Below are positions 1-7,574 of a stretch of 13,980 nucleotides of DNA, piece by piece. Position numbers and translations under genes: made by a program. The stretch comes from Rhodoferax sp. (GTDB lineage Bacteria; Pseudomonadota; Gammaproteobacteria; Burkholderiales; Burkholderiaceae_C), in the NCBI GenBank assembly GCA_020048795.1, contig JAIFMA010000006.1, forward strand, positions 1 through 13,980, read 5' to 3'. The notes under the pieces are model-generated. The model had not been told where the DNA came from. It saw only the letters and a list, made by a program, of their open reading frames with translations, and made no database searches. Positions within the stretch are counted from its first letter, which is position 1. Every line of letters starts with the position of its first letter.

Positions 1-499
1 CAGCGTGACCACGTTGCTGAGCGTGGCGGGTGTGGGGCCGGATGCGCAACAACATGGCGCATTTGTGTTCGCCGGATTTTTGTCATCCAAAACCGCCGAG
101 CGTGCTACGGCCGTGCAGGCCCTGATCGGCGAGATGCGTGCGGTGGTGTTGCTGGAAGCGCCTCACAGGATTGAGACGCTGGCCTTGGCGCTGGCAGTAT
201 TGGGTGAGCGTCAACTCACCATCGGCCGTGAATTGACCAAGCAGTTTGAAGAAATTGTCACGCTGGCGGCCAGGGAATTTCCGGCTTGGCTGGCCCAGGA
301 TGCCAACCGTACCCGTGGGGAATTCGCGCTGGTACTGCATCCTGCGGCCATGGTGCAGGGTACCGGCCCCGATGCCAGGGTACTCAAATTGCTGCTGACC
401 GAACTGCCTCTGAAAACGGCTGTCAAACTGGCCGCAGAGATCACTGGCGAGCCGCGCAATGCCTTGTACGAACTGGCCCTGACGCTGAAGGCGGATTAG
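1..499 (+). CDS. rsmI: 16S rRNA (cytidine1402-2'-O)-methyltransferase RsmI, 3' part only
   Basis: Partial gene: the 5' end lies before the window, and the first complete codon is at base 2. RsmI uses S-adenosylmethionine to 2'-O-methylate C1402 of 16S rRNA in the ribosomal P-site region; it is cytoplasmic. The visible ~165 residues match the C-terminal half of the family: FVFAGFLSSK, LLEAPHRIETL, LGERQLTIGRELTKQFEE, RGEFALVL, and the tail LPLKTAVKLAAEITG followed by NALYELAL. The N-terminal SAM-binding part (family length about 280-300) is missing only because the window cuts it. The stop TAG at 497-499 overlaps the TAA stop of the convergent M48 peptidase gene. The family identity is firm. 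Nothing in the window shows its promoter. Confidence 0.95.
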   Translation, partial: SVTTLLSVAGVGPDAQQHGAFVFAGFLSSKTAERATAVQALIGEMRAVVLLEAPHRIETLALALAVLGERQLTIGRELTKQFEEIVTLAAREFPAWLAQDANRTRGEFALVLHPAAMVQGTGPDARVLKLLLTELPLKTAVKLAAEITGEPRNALYELALTLKAD

Positions 500-1371
500 C
501 CCGGCGAGCCGCTAACCGCACCTGGTAACACCGGACGACGCTCAAACAAGGGCATCACTTTGGGCAGGTTGGCCTGGATATCGGCAATGCGGGTGTTGCC
601 TGAAGGATGGGTGGACAGCCATTGCGGTGGAGCACCTTTGCTGGCGGCGGCCATTTTTTGCCACAGGCTGATGCCTGCCCGGGGATCAAACCCGGCACGT
701 GCGGCCAGTTCCATGCCGACCAGATCAGCCTCGGACTCATCACTGCGGCTGAACTGCAGGGTGAGCAGCTGGGCACCATAGTTGGTCACCGTCTGGCCCA
801 GTTCACCTAAACCCAATGCTTGGCTGAGCAGCGTGGCACCAATGCCGGTGGCCGCATTTTTGCCCATGCGTTCCCGTGCATGCTCACGCAGTGCGTGGGC
901 TACCTCATGCCCCATGACGGTGGCGACTTCGTCGTCGCTGAGTTTGAGCTGCTCCAGAATGCCGCTGTAAAACGCAATCTTGCCGCCCGGCATGCAAAAC
1001 GCGTTGATCTGTTTGCTGCCAATCAGGTTGACTTCCCAGCGCCAGTTGGCGGCGCGCGGGTTCCAGCCCAGAGCGTGCGGTATGGTCTTTTGGGCGATGG
1101 CCCGCAAACGTCGTACCTGTGGATGGTCTTTACCTCCCAGGGCATTTTGGGCGGCGGCCTGCTGGATCATCTGCGTGTACTGTTGGGATGCCGATCTTTC
1201 GAGAGTTTCGGCTGGCACCAGTTTGGTGAACATCGAATTTCCACCGACTTCCACCCCATCACGAGCCCAGGCTTGTTCCAAGTGGGCACCTGGCAAAGTG
1301 AGACACAACGCCGTTCCCTGAAGCATCCATCGGCGCCGGGAGCACTGATAACACGCATGTTGATGAGTCAT
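496..1371 (-). CDS. Secreted M48-family zinc metalloprotease (BepA/LoiP-like)
   Basis: A 291-residue peptidase of the M48 family, whose bacterial envelope members do protein quality control. The zinc site is visible: HEVAH at residues 155-159 (two His ligands and the catalytic Glu156), and the downstream ESEAD at 212-216 that supplies the third ligand. NAFCMPGGKIAFYSGIL (123-139) and STHPS (253-257) are also typical of the family. The N-terminus has a twin-arginine-like SRRRWML (11-17), a short hydrophobic stretch and an AWA cleavage-like site near residue 36, so periplasmic export, possibly by Tat, is inferred. There is no lipobox Cys. I chose ATG at 1371 over an in-frame TTG at 1383; neither has a clear Shine-Dalgarno sequence. 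No TPR repeats follow the protease domain, unlike BepA. The gene converges on rsmI with a 4-base overlap. The substrate is unknown. Confidence 0.9.
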   Translation of the reverse strand: MTHQHACYQCSRRRWMLQGTALCLTLPGAHLEQAWARDGVEVGGNSMFTKLVPAETLERSASQQYTQMIQQAAAQNALGGKDHPQVRRLRAIAQKTIPHALGWNPRAANWRWEVNLIGSKQINAFCMPGGKIAFYSGILEQLKLSDDEVATVMGHEVAHALREHARERMGKNAATGIGATLLSQALGLGELGQTVTNYGAQLLTLQFSRSDESEADLVGMELAARAGFDPRAGISLWQKMAAASKGAPPQWLSTHPSGNTRIADIQANLPKVMPLFERRPVLPGAVSGSPG

Positions 1372-1383
1372 GATCAAGATCAA

Positions 1384-1519
1384 TTTCTGAAGGTTTGGAG
1401 TGGTATAAAGTTCATTATGCGGTGTTCAGTGAGCGCCCCGCATGTTCATAATTGTGCGCTATTGCACGAGTCATCAAGCCTTCAATAGCCGTAGCGCCAT
1501 CAGACCAAGGAGACAGACC
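1384..1519. promoter_or_regulatory. Divergent intergenic region between the M48 peptidase and CoA-transferase genes
   Basis: These bases separate two divergent genes and should hold both promoters. There is an isolated TATAAA at 1404-1409 without a good -35 partner. There is also a small dyad, GTGC-N6-GCAC, at 1454-1467, which could be an operator but has only 4-bp arms. No promoter can be assigned with confidence. The minus-strand open frame across this region is a shadow of the CoA-transferase gene. Confidence 0.4.
1507..1512 (+). promoter_or_regulatory. Shine-Dalgarno AAGGAG deciding the CoA-transferase start
   Basis: AAGGAG lies 7 bases before the ATG at 1520. It selects this start over in-frame alternative starts further upstream (from 1442), which have no such site and precede the point where family similarity begins. 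Confidence 0.85.
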
Positions 1520-3640
1520 ATGAAAGCCCCAATCGTTATCGAGTCGATTGATGCCTGCGTCGACTATATTCTTGACACCGTGCCAGATACGGTGGTTTTT
1601 GGAATCCCGTTGGGTATAGGCAAACCCAACCCGTTGGTGAATGCCCTGTATCGGCGCATCAAGGCCAACCCGGCGCGCAAGATGCGCATCATCACGGCCT
1701 TGTCGCTGGAGCGACCGGTGGGGCACAGTGACCTTGAAAAGAACTTCTTGCTGCCGCTGGTCGAGCGTGTGTTTGGTGACTATCCTGATATGGACTATGT
1801 CAAGGACTTTCGCGCCGGTCAACTGCCCACCAATATCGAAGTGCAGGAATTCTTCATGAAAACTGGTGACTATCTGGGCAATGCTTCGGCCCAGATGGGT
1901 TACATCTCGACCAACTACACCTATGCGGCGCGTGACATGGCGGTGCAAGGCCTGAATGTGATCGCGCAAGCCGTGGGGGCCAAGGGTCAGGACGGGAGCT
2001 TGCGCCTGAGTCTCTCAAGCAACCCCGATATTACTGAGGAGGTTATTGAGTGTGTTCGAGCCACCGGGCAACCGGTCCTGGCCATCGGGGTGATCAATCA
2101 AAAAATGCCTTTTATGCCCAATGGTGCCGAGGTGAGCCCCGGCTTTTTTGACGTGATCCTGACCGACCCGGTGGCAACCCACGACCTGTTTGCACCGCCC
2201 AACAACAAGGTCAGCCCAGCCGATTACGCGATTGGTCTGCATGCTTCCAGTCTGGTGACCGATGGCGGCACGCTGCAAATCGGCATTGGCTCACTGGGTG
2301 ACGCGATTGGCCAAGCCTTGATCGTGCGTGATCGGCACAGCGCCGAATATCGGCACATTCTTGACGCGCTGTGTCCAACCGGTCTGGACGGGCGCGAGTT
2401 GGGGCGATTTGATGTCGGGCTGTATGGTTGTTCGGAGATGTTTGTCAACGCGTTTCTGCGACTGATTGAAGCGGGCATCATCCGTCGCGAGGTTTTTGAC
2501 GATGCCGTGTTGCAGCAACTCATCAACACGGGGCGCATCAAGGAAGACTGTGTGACGCCTGATACGTTGCAGGCCCTGCTGGAGGCTGGACGCATTCGCT
2601 CGCCGCTGGCCGACGAAGATGTGGTTTTTCTCAAACGTTTTGGAATATTCAGGGCAGAGGTACAGCTCAGTGGCCAGCATCTGGTGTTTGAGACGCATCG
2701 CTGCGGTCTTGACTTGCGCGAAGCCACATGTGTCGAGTGCATTGGGAGTCACATGCTGGGTTCGCGACTGGCGCACGGTGTGTTCATGACCGGCGGCTTC
2801 TTTTTGGGTCCCCGCGATTTTTATGAGCGCTTGCGGACCATGGCATCGCAGGATCTGGCCAAAATTGACATGACCCGCATCGATTTCATCAATCAGCTTT
2901 ACGGCAATGATGCACTCAAACGTGCCCAACGCCGCAAGGCCCGCTTTATGAATACCACCATGGTGATCACCCTGCTGGGTGCCACCGCCAGCGATGCCCT
3001 GGAGTCGGGGCAGGTGGTCAGCGGTGTGGGTGGGCAATACAATTTTGTCGCCATGTCACATGCACTGGCTGATGCGCGTCTGATCATGATGCTGCGCTCC
3101 ACCCACGATAACAAGGACGGACTCAAGAGCAGCATTGTCTGGAATTACGGCCATGTCACCATTCCACGGCACCTGCGTGATGTGGTCATCACCGAATACG
3201 GTATGGCCGAGTTGCGTGGCCGCTCAGATGGCGAAGTGGTCAAGCGTTTGATTGCCATTGCCGACTCACGTTTTCAGGACGAACTGGTCGAGCAGGCCAA
3301 GGAGCATGGCAAGCTCGAGGCTTCTTACGAGGTGCCGGAATGCTTCAGGCATAACCTGCCTGAAGTGCTGGCCGCCAAGCTCAAACCGTGGTCCGAGGCC
3401 GGACTATTGCCCGATTTTCCTTTTGGAACCGACCTGACCGATGATGAGTTGCATATGGTGCGTGCCATGAAAAAAATGAAGCATGCCAGTCACCATCCCT
3501 CCGAGTTGTTAACGATGGCGGTCAAGAGTCTGTGGGAAGGCAAAGAGGCACCTCCAGCCTACCTTGAGCGCCTTGGGTTGGCTGAGGTGCATAGTTTCAA
3601 GGACCGGGTGATGCGCCGCTTGTTTGCCGGTAATCTGTGA
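1520..3640 (+). CDS. Acetyl-CoA hydrolase/transferase family protein (706 aa)
   Basis: A class of CoA-transferase/hydrolase that moves CoA between carboxylic acids or hydrolyses acyl-CoA; the substrate cannot be read from sequence. In order: an N-terminal transferase lobe; TLQIGIGSLGDAIGQAL around residues 251-267, the usual glycine-rich QIGIG segment; SEM with Glu306, which aligns by motif with the catalytic Glu of 4-hydroxybutyrate CoA-transferases; and a C-terminal AcetylCoA_hyd_C-like part from about residue 453. That part holds SGVGGQYNF and VVITEYGMAELRGRSDG (Glu559 in TEYG). At 706 residues it is longer than the common 430-550 residue members; the extra length is mostly between Glu306 and the C-terminal domain, plus a charged tail. 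It is a stand-alone gene, convergent with the GAF-GspE gene 18 bases away. A role in acetate, propionate or succinate CoA exchange is a guess. Confidence 0.85.
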   Translation: MKAPIVIESIDACVDYILDTVPDTVVFGIPLGIGKPNPLVNALYRRIKANPARKMRIITALSLERPVGHSDLEKNFLLPLVERVFGDYPDMDYVKDFRAGQLPTNIEVQEFFMKTGDYLGNASAQMGYISTNYTYAARDMAVQGLNVIAQAVGAKGQDGSLRLSLSSNPDITEEVIECVRATGQPVLAIGVINQKMPFMPNGAEVSPGFFDVILTDPVATHDLFAPPNNKVSPADYAIGLHASSLVTDGGTLQIGIGSLGDAIGQALIVRDRHSAEYRHILDALCPTGLDGRELGRFDVGLYGCSEMFVNAFLRLIEAGIIRREVFDDAVLQQLINTGRIKEDCVTPDTLQALLEAGRIRSPLADEDVVFLKRFGIFRAEVQLSGQHLVFETHRCGLDLREATCVECIGSHMLGSRLAHGVFMTGGFFLGPRDFYERLRTMASQDLAKIDMTRIDFINQLYGNDALKRAQRRKARFMNTTMVITLLGATASDALESGQVVSGVGGQYNFVAMSHALADARLIMMLRSTHDNKDGLKSSIVWNYGHVTIPRHLRDVVITEYGMAELRGRSDGEVVKRLIAIADSRFQDELVEQAKEHGKLEASYEVPECFRHNLPEVLAAKLKPWSEAGLLPDFPFGTDLTDDELHMVRAMKKMKHASHHPSELLTMAVKSLWEGKEAPPAYLERLGLAEVHSFKDRVMRRLFAGNL

Positions 3641-3658
3641 AACGAGACGGGGTGAAGA

Positions 3659-6031
3659 TTACTTGATACACACCGACCTGACCATTTTCAGGTCGGTCAG
3701 GCCCATCATGACTTTTTCCATACCGTCCATCTTCAGGGTGCGCATGCCTCCCTCAACGGCGGCAGCAAAAATTTCAGCAACCCGGGCCCGCTCCTGAATC
3801 AGTTTCTTGATGCCATCGTCGGCAATCAGTAATTCGTGCAGACCGACGCGGCCTTTGTAGCCGGTCTGGTTGCACTTGGCGCAGCCGACATGGCGGTAGA
3901 GCTTGATTTTTCCGCCCTCGCCATACAACTCCTGCCAACTGGCGATCAGCTTCAGCATTTCGCCATCGTAGTCTGACTTCCATTTGGCAGAATGTCGCAG
4001 CTCTTCCACATATTCTGTGGCGAACAGGCGCATTTCTGCATCGTCGGGCACATAAGACTCTTTGCAGGCGCACAGCCGTTTGGCCAGGCGCTGCGCCAAA
4101 ATGCCCAGCAGTGCATCGGCAAAGTTGAACGGGTCCATGCCCATGTCGAGCAAGCGGGTGATGGATTCCGGTGCCGAGTTGGTATGCAGGGTCGAAAAGA
4201 CCAAGTGGCCGGTCAGTGAGGCTTCCACGCCCATTGACACGGTTTCCTTGTCGCGCGACTCGCCCACCATGATGATGTCCGGGTCAGCTCGCAAGAAGGC
4301 CCGCATGACGAGCGCGAAGTCAATGCCGGCCTTTTTGTTGATCTGCACCTGGCGCAAGCCTTTTTGGGTGATTTCAACCGGATCTTCAGCGGTCCAGATT
4401 TTGGTGTCCGGATTATTCAGGTGTTTGAGCACCGAGTGCAGTGTTGTGGTTTTACCCGAACCGGTCGGGCCGCATACATAAAACAGCCCATATGGTTTTT
4501 CAATGGTCTGAATCACCCGGGCCTTGTTGTGTGGTGTCAGGCCGAGCTTGTCGAGTGGAATCGGTTCACCAGCCGCCAGAATCCGCATCACCACGTCCTC
4601 AACACCGCCAGCGGAGGGAATGGTGGCCACGCGCAGTTCAATGTCGACCGGGCCGTACTTCTTGAACTTGATCTTGCCGTCCTGGGGCTTGCGACGCTCT
4701 GAAATATCGAGGTCGCACATGATTTTCAGGCGTGTCACCATGGCCTGGCGAAAATGCGCCGGGACCTCGGCATATGGCTGCAGCGACCCGTCAATGCGAA
4801 ACCGGATGCCGGTCTTGAGCTTGCCGGGCATGGGTTCGATATGAATGTCTGAAACCCCCTGGTGGTAAGCATCGAGGATGACCTTGTTGACAAACTTGAC
4901 CAATTCGTTGTCGGCAGCCGCTGATTCCAGCGAGTCTTCGTTGCTGCCGTCGTCTATCGGGGCGCTATCCATGTCGGCCAGCATTTCGTCAATGCTGCCA
5001 CCGGTGGCTTCCACGCCAAAAATCTGTCCCAGGGTCTGGTGAAACTCGGCTTGCGTGGTCACCCGGTAATCAAACTTGGCGATACGCGGGAATACCTGCT
5101 GCACGATACGCGAACTGCGAACGGCCTCGGGGTCCAGACACATGATGACCAGTCCGGTTGGCGACTCTTCCAGGGGAATCCAGCCCTGTTCTTCAATGAA
5201 CTCGCGCTTGAGTGCGCCATGAAGCATCTCTGAACGGATGCGCCCATCGCCCAGCGGCTCGTAGATAACGCCAAAAAACTTGGCCAGTGACGGACCAATC
5301 TGCGACTGGCGAACCTGGTAGTTGTTCATCAGCACATGCTCGACGCTGAGCCCCTGTTCGCGCGCCTCCTGCAAACACCGTTGTAGCTCGACAGCGGTCA
5401 TGACACCATCGGAGACCAGTCCGTCGTATTTTGTTGCCATGTGCCGCACGGTTTCCTCAGTCTCGTGGATGCGGTGGCGGATGGCCGTGGCCAGGGTCTT
5501 GCAGAGTTGTGACACACCCTCAACCTCAAGATCGCCGAAAGACTGATCGCTTTTGTTGTTGATGACCTGCAAGACACCGTACAGGGTGCTGCCCTCGAGA
5601 ATAGGTGCCACCAGCATTTGTCGGGTGCGGTAGCCGGACCGCTTGTCAACCTCCTTCAGGAACGTCAGTGCCGGATGAATTTTTTTCAGGGCTTCATCGT
5701 CATAGACTTCCGGCAAATTGACCAGCATGTGACTGAAAGCCACATAGCCTGCAATACTTTGGGGCGAGATCGGCAACTTCAGGTCTCGGCTGCTGTTCAG
5801 GCCAGTCTTTACCTTTGACACAATGGCGGACTGGTCTTCGTTGACCACGTACAAGGTCAGCCGGTCAGCGTTGAACAGCTTGCAGATGTCCTGGCTGGCC
5901 TCAAGCATGATCTGTTCGATGTTGTCCGTTTCATGAATGCGGGCCGTGACGTGCTGCAGCTGCTTGTAAAACAGCGCCTCAAAGGTCATTCCGCCTCGTT
6001 CGGGGCCTTGGGGTCGCAGTACCGAATTCAT
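3659..6031 (-). CDS. GspE/PulE-type secretion or pilus ATPase with N-terminal GAF domain
   Basis: A 790-residue cytoplasmic hexameric ATPase of the type II secretion/type IV pilus assembly class. Domains: GAF at about 27-185 (AGYVAF, LVAPILEGSTLYGVLQVINN); a GspE_N/MshEN-like fold at about 200-335; an acidic linker (345-372); the N2 domain (SDIHIEP, 394-400); and the ATPase. Walker A is GPTGSGKT (521-528), Walker B is DPDIIMVGESRD (583-594) and the His box is TGHLVFSTLHTN (607-618). The zinc motif is CAC (654-656) plus CAKC (717-720), so the first pair is CxC rather than the usual CxxC. The catalytic elements are intact. It is the last gene of the kinase-phosphatase-FHA cluster, 52 bases after the FHA stop. 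No GspF, GspG, secretin or pilin gene is nearby, so its machine lies elsewhere or it has an unusual role. The start is uncertain: ATG at 6031 lacks a Shine-Dalgarno, whereas ATG at 5989 (residue 15) has GAGG four bases upstream and begins just before the GAF domain. Confidence 0.9.
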   Translation of the reverse strand: MNSVLRPQGPERGGMTFEALFYKQLQHVTARIHETDNIEQIMLEASQDICKLFNADRLTLYVVNEDQSAIVSKVKTGLNSSRDLKLPISPQSIAGYVAFSHMLVNLPEVYDDEALKKIHPALTFLKEVDKRSGYRTRQMLVAPILEGSTLYGVLQVINNKSDQSFGDLEVEGVSQLCKTLATAIRHRIHETEETVRHMATKYDGLVSDGVMTAVELQRCLQEAREQGLSVEHVLMNNYQVRQSQIGPSLAKFFGVIYEPLGDGRIRSEMLHGALKREFIEEQGWIPLEESPTGLVIMCLDPEAVRSSRIVQQVFPRIAKFDYRVTTQAEFHQTLGQIFGVEATGGSIDEMLADMDSAPIDDGSNEDSLESAAADNELVKFVNKVILDAYHQGVSDIHIEPMPGKLKTGIRFRIDGSLQPYAEVPAHFRQAMVTRLKIMCDLDISERRKPQDGKIKFKKYGPVDIELRVATIPSAGGVEDVVMRILAAGEPIPLDKLGLTPHNKARVIQTIEKPYGLFYVCGPTGSGKTTTLHSVLKHLNNPDTKIWTAEDPVEITQKGLRQVQINKKAGIDFALVMRAFLRADPDIIMVGESRDKETVSMGVEASLTGHLVFSTLHTNSAPESITRLLDMGMDPFNFADALLGILAQRLAKRLCACKESYVPDDAEMRLFATEYVEELRHSAKWKSDYDGEMLKLIASWQELYGEGGKIKLYRHVGCAKCNQTGYKGRVGLHELLIADDGIKKLIQERARVAEIFAAAVEGGMRTLKMDGMEKVMMGLTDLKMVRSVCIK
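3672..3697. repeat. Perfect 10-bp inverted repeat at the convergent gene ends
   Basis: ACCGACCTGA (3672-3681), loop CCATTT, TCAGGTCGGT (3688-3697). It lies in the last codons of the GAF-GspE gene and 31 bases past the CoA-transferase stop. A hairpin of this strength could end or slow transcription from either side, most usefully for the CoA-transferase mRNA, or protect 3' ends. There is no T-run, so a standard intrinsic terminator is not shown. Confidence 0.6.
5994..5997 (-). promoter_or_regulatory. Possible Shine-Dalgarno (GAGG) for an internal start of the GAF-GspE gene
   Basis: On the minus strand GAGG is followed by CGGA and then the ATG at 5989. The spacing is short. It supports starting the ATPase at residue 15 of the longer frame; the 6031 ATG has no comparable site. 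Confidence 0.4.
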
Positions 6032-6083
6032 AGAGACAAGCGGGTATGGAAAATGTCAGGATCAGGTCTGTTCGGGCAGCGGT

Positions 6084-6716
6084 TCAGCGTTGAAGAAACT
6101 GCATTTGGGTTCCAGCCAGCACGATCAGATCACCGTGCTTTAACGCCGTGGGTTCTTCTCCGACCGGCGCATCGTTGAGCAAGAGTCGATCCTGACCCTC
6201 GACGTGGTGCACAAAAAAACCTTGTCGTCGTTGTGTGATGGCCGCCACCGACACACCAGGTTTGCCTACTGTTGTCACTATCTTGGTCAGGGCCATTTCA
6301 CGCCCGGCGGCAGCGCCAGACAGCACCTTGATTCGCCCATGTAATTCGGGTGGCGGCGGTGCAGGAGCAGCCGGGGCGCCAGCCGGACGCGGCTTGAAAA
6401 TCATGGTTTTTTCGAAATTGTCGGCGTGCTGTTCCGATTCAAATTTGAGCTTGTATTTGCCCACTTCAAGCACATCACCGTGATGTAGCAACTGCGTCTT
6501 GATGGCCTTGCCATCAATGTACGTGCCGTTGGTACTGTTGAGGTCTTCAATAGTGACCTGATCGCCCTGCATGATCAAGGCGGCGTGTTCGCCGCTGACT
6601 GTCAGGTTGTCAATCACAATGTCGTTGTAGGGACGACGCCCGAGCGTTGTCCGATCTTTGGTCAATTCGATTTCCTTGATGACAAGACCGTCTAAAACCA
6701 CCGACACCTTGGGCAT
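6084..6716 (-). CDS. FHA-domain protein with a second degenerate FHA-like domain
   Basis: A 210-residue cytoplasmic protein. The N-terminal FHA domain (about 1-92) has the full phosphothreonine-binding signature: GRRPYNDIVI (26-35), SGEHA (41-45) and NSTNGTYIDG (60-69). A linker with TMIF (104-107) and a run of Pro/Ala (111-123) leads to a second FHA-like fold (about 127-210; TTVGKPGVSVAAI, LLLNDAPVGEEPTALKHGDLIVLAG). In that fold the Arg, Ser-His and Asn-Gly recognition residues are largely replaced, so it is probably structural. FHA domains read phosphothreonine; with the kinase and phosphatase genes just upstream, this is the likely phospho-reader or adaptor of the cluster. The start at 6716 is set by AGGAGG five bases upstream, not by the longer in-frame extension to 6788. 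The partner protein is not shown; the neighbouring ATPase is the obvious candidate. Confidence 0.9.
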   Translation of the reverse strand: MPKVSVVLDGLVIKEIELTKDRTTLGRRPYNDIVIDNLTVSGEHAALIMQGDQVTIEDLNSTNGTYIDGKAIKTQLLHHGDVLEVGKYKLKFESEQHADNFEKTMIFKPRPAGAPAAPAPPPPELHGRIKVLSGAAAGREMALTKIVTTVGKPGVSVAAITQRRQGFFVHHVEGQDRLLLNDAPVGEEPTALKHGDLIVLAGTQMQFLQR

Positions 6717-6721
6717 GGCCA

Positions 6722-6727
6722 CCTCCT
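6722..6727 (-). promoter_or_regulatory. Consensus Shine-Dalgarno AGGAGG of the FHA gene
   Basis: A perfect minus-strand AGGAGG sits five bases before the ATG at 6716. It is the strongest ribosome-binding site in the four-gene cluster, so the adaptor may be translated more efficiently than the kinase and phosphatase. Confidence 0.85.
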
Positions 6728-6774
6728 GTTGGGCAAGTATATGGGTTTGACAAACGCCAAACAAAGTTGTTGCG

Positions 6775-7563
6775 TCATCCCGCGCCAAACAGACGCGACA
6801 TTAAACCGGTTTTGGGTGAACTGCTGGTCGCTTGGACCAGCAAGACCGAGATATTGTCGCGCCCGCCACGATCCTTGGCACGTTCCACCAATTCCGCAGC
6901 CATCGCGTCCAGCGGTGCAGCAGTGGTCAGGATGCCGGAAATGGCGTGGATGTCTAGCATATCAGTTAGACCGTCGGAGCACATCAGATAAAGATCGCCG
7001 CCCAGTACCGTATGTTCACGAAGTTCTGCCTTGACGGTTTCCTCTACACCCAGCGCACGGGTCAGCAGGTTCTTACCAGGTGCAACGGCGGCTTGTTCCG
7101 GTGTCAGCACCCCGGCGTCCACCTGTTCCTGCAACATCGAGTGATCTTTGGTGATCTGCTCCAGCACCCCGTAACGAAACCGATAGCAGCGTGAGTCACC
7201 CACATGGCCCAATATCAGGCTTGAGGTCAGAAATATGCCTACCACCAGTGTCGTGCCCATTCCCGCGTACTGCGGGTTTGAAATGGCTGCATTGAGGATA
7301 GACCGATTAGTTTTGCTGATGCATGTTTCGATGACACGCGAAACACTGGAGGCATTCGCTGGCTCTGTCTCGCTGGAAACCCATTGCACCAGCTCTGACT
7401 TGATGAAGGTCGTTGCCATGCCGCTGGCAACTTCCCCGGCGTTATAACCCCCCATGCCATCAGCCAATACCGCTACCTGACAAAGTTCATCAAAAGCGAC
7501 CGAATCTTCGTTATTTGCGCGCACCAAGCCAGGATCCGTTTTTGCAAAGAATGTGTAGTTCAT
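6775..7563 (-). CDS. PP2C-family Ser/Thr protein phosphatase (Stp/PppA-like)
   Basis: A 262-residue metal-dependent phosphatase that removes phosphate from Ser/Thr. The PP2C motifs are intact: RANNED (15-20), LADGMGGYNAGE (33-44, with metal ligand Asp35), GMGTTLV (101-107), GHVGDSRCYRFR (119-130), ITKDHSM (137-143), CSDGLTD (195-201) and GGRDNIS (233-239, with metal ligand Asp236). There is no membrane segment, so it is cytoplasmic. It directly follows the kinase gene and most likely reverses the phosphorylation made by that kinase on itself and on the FHA or ATPase partner. The start is uncertain. ATG at 7563 is 11 bases past the kinase stop, while an in-frame GTG at 7575 overlaps that stop as TAGTG. 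Neither has a Shine-Dalgarno, so translational coupling to the kinase is likely. Confidence 0.93.
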   Translation of the reverse strand: MNYTFFAKTDPGLVRANNEDSVAFDELCQVAVLADGMGGYNAGEVASGMATTFIKSELVQWVSSETEPANASSVSRVIETCISKTNRSILNAAISNPQYAGMGTTLVVGIFLTSSLILGHVGDSRCYRFRYGVLEQITKDHSMLQEQVDAGVLTPEQAAVAPGKNLLTRALGVEETVKAELREHTVLGGDLYLMCSDGLTDMLDIHAISGILTTAAPLDAMAAELVERAKDRGGRDNISVLLVQATSSSPKTGLMSRLFGAG

Positions 7564-7574
7564 AATTAGATTCA

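Noticed and set aside
1454..1467. GTGC-N6-GCAC dyad as a regulator site
   Set aside because: Arms of only 4 bp are expected often by chance; kept only as a remark on the intergenic region.
820..1488. A 222-codon plus-strand open frame opposite the M48 peptidase
   Set aside because: Antisense shadow: the minus strand encodes HEVAH and other M48 motifs in the same bases.
1415..1969. A 184-codon minus-strand open frame over the CoA-transferase start
   Set aside because: It overlaps the Shine-Dalgarno and first 150 codons of a well-supported gene and shows no recognisable protein family.
6717..6788. N-terminal extension of the FHA protein to 6788
   Set aside because: It would overlap the PP2C 3' end and bury a perfect AGGAGG at 6722-6727; FHA similarity starts at the downstream ATG.
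3659..7563. Type VI secretion locus (PppA, Fha and kinase genes are typical there)
   Set aside because: No Tss genes are present, and the fourth gene is a GspE-type ATPase, not ClpV or TssM.
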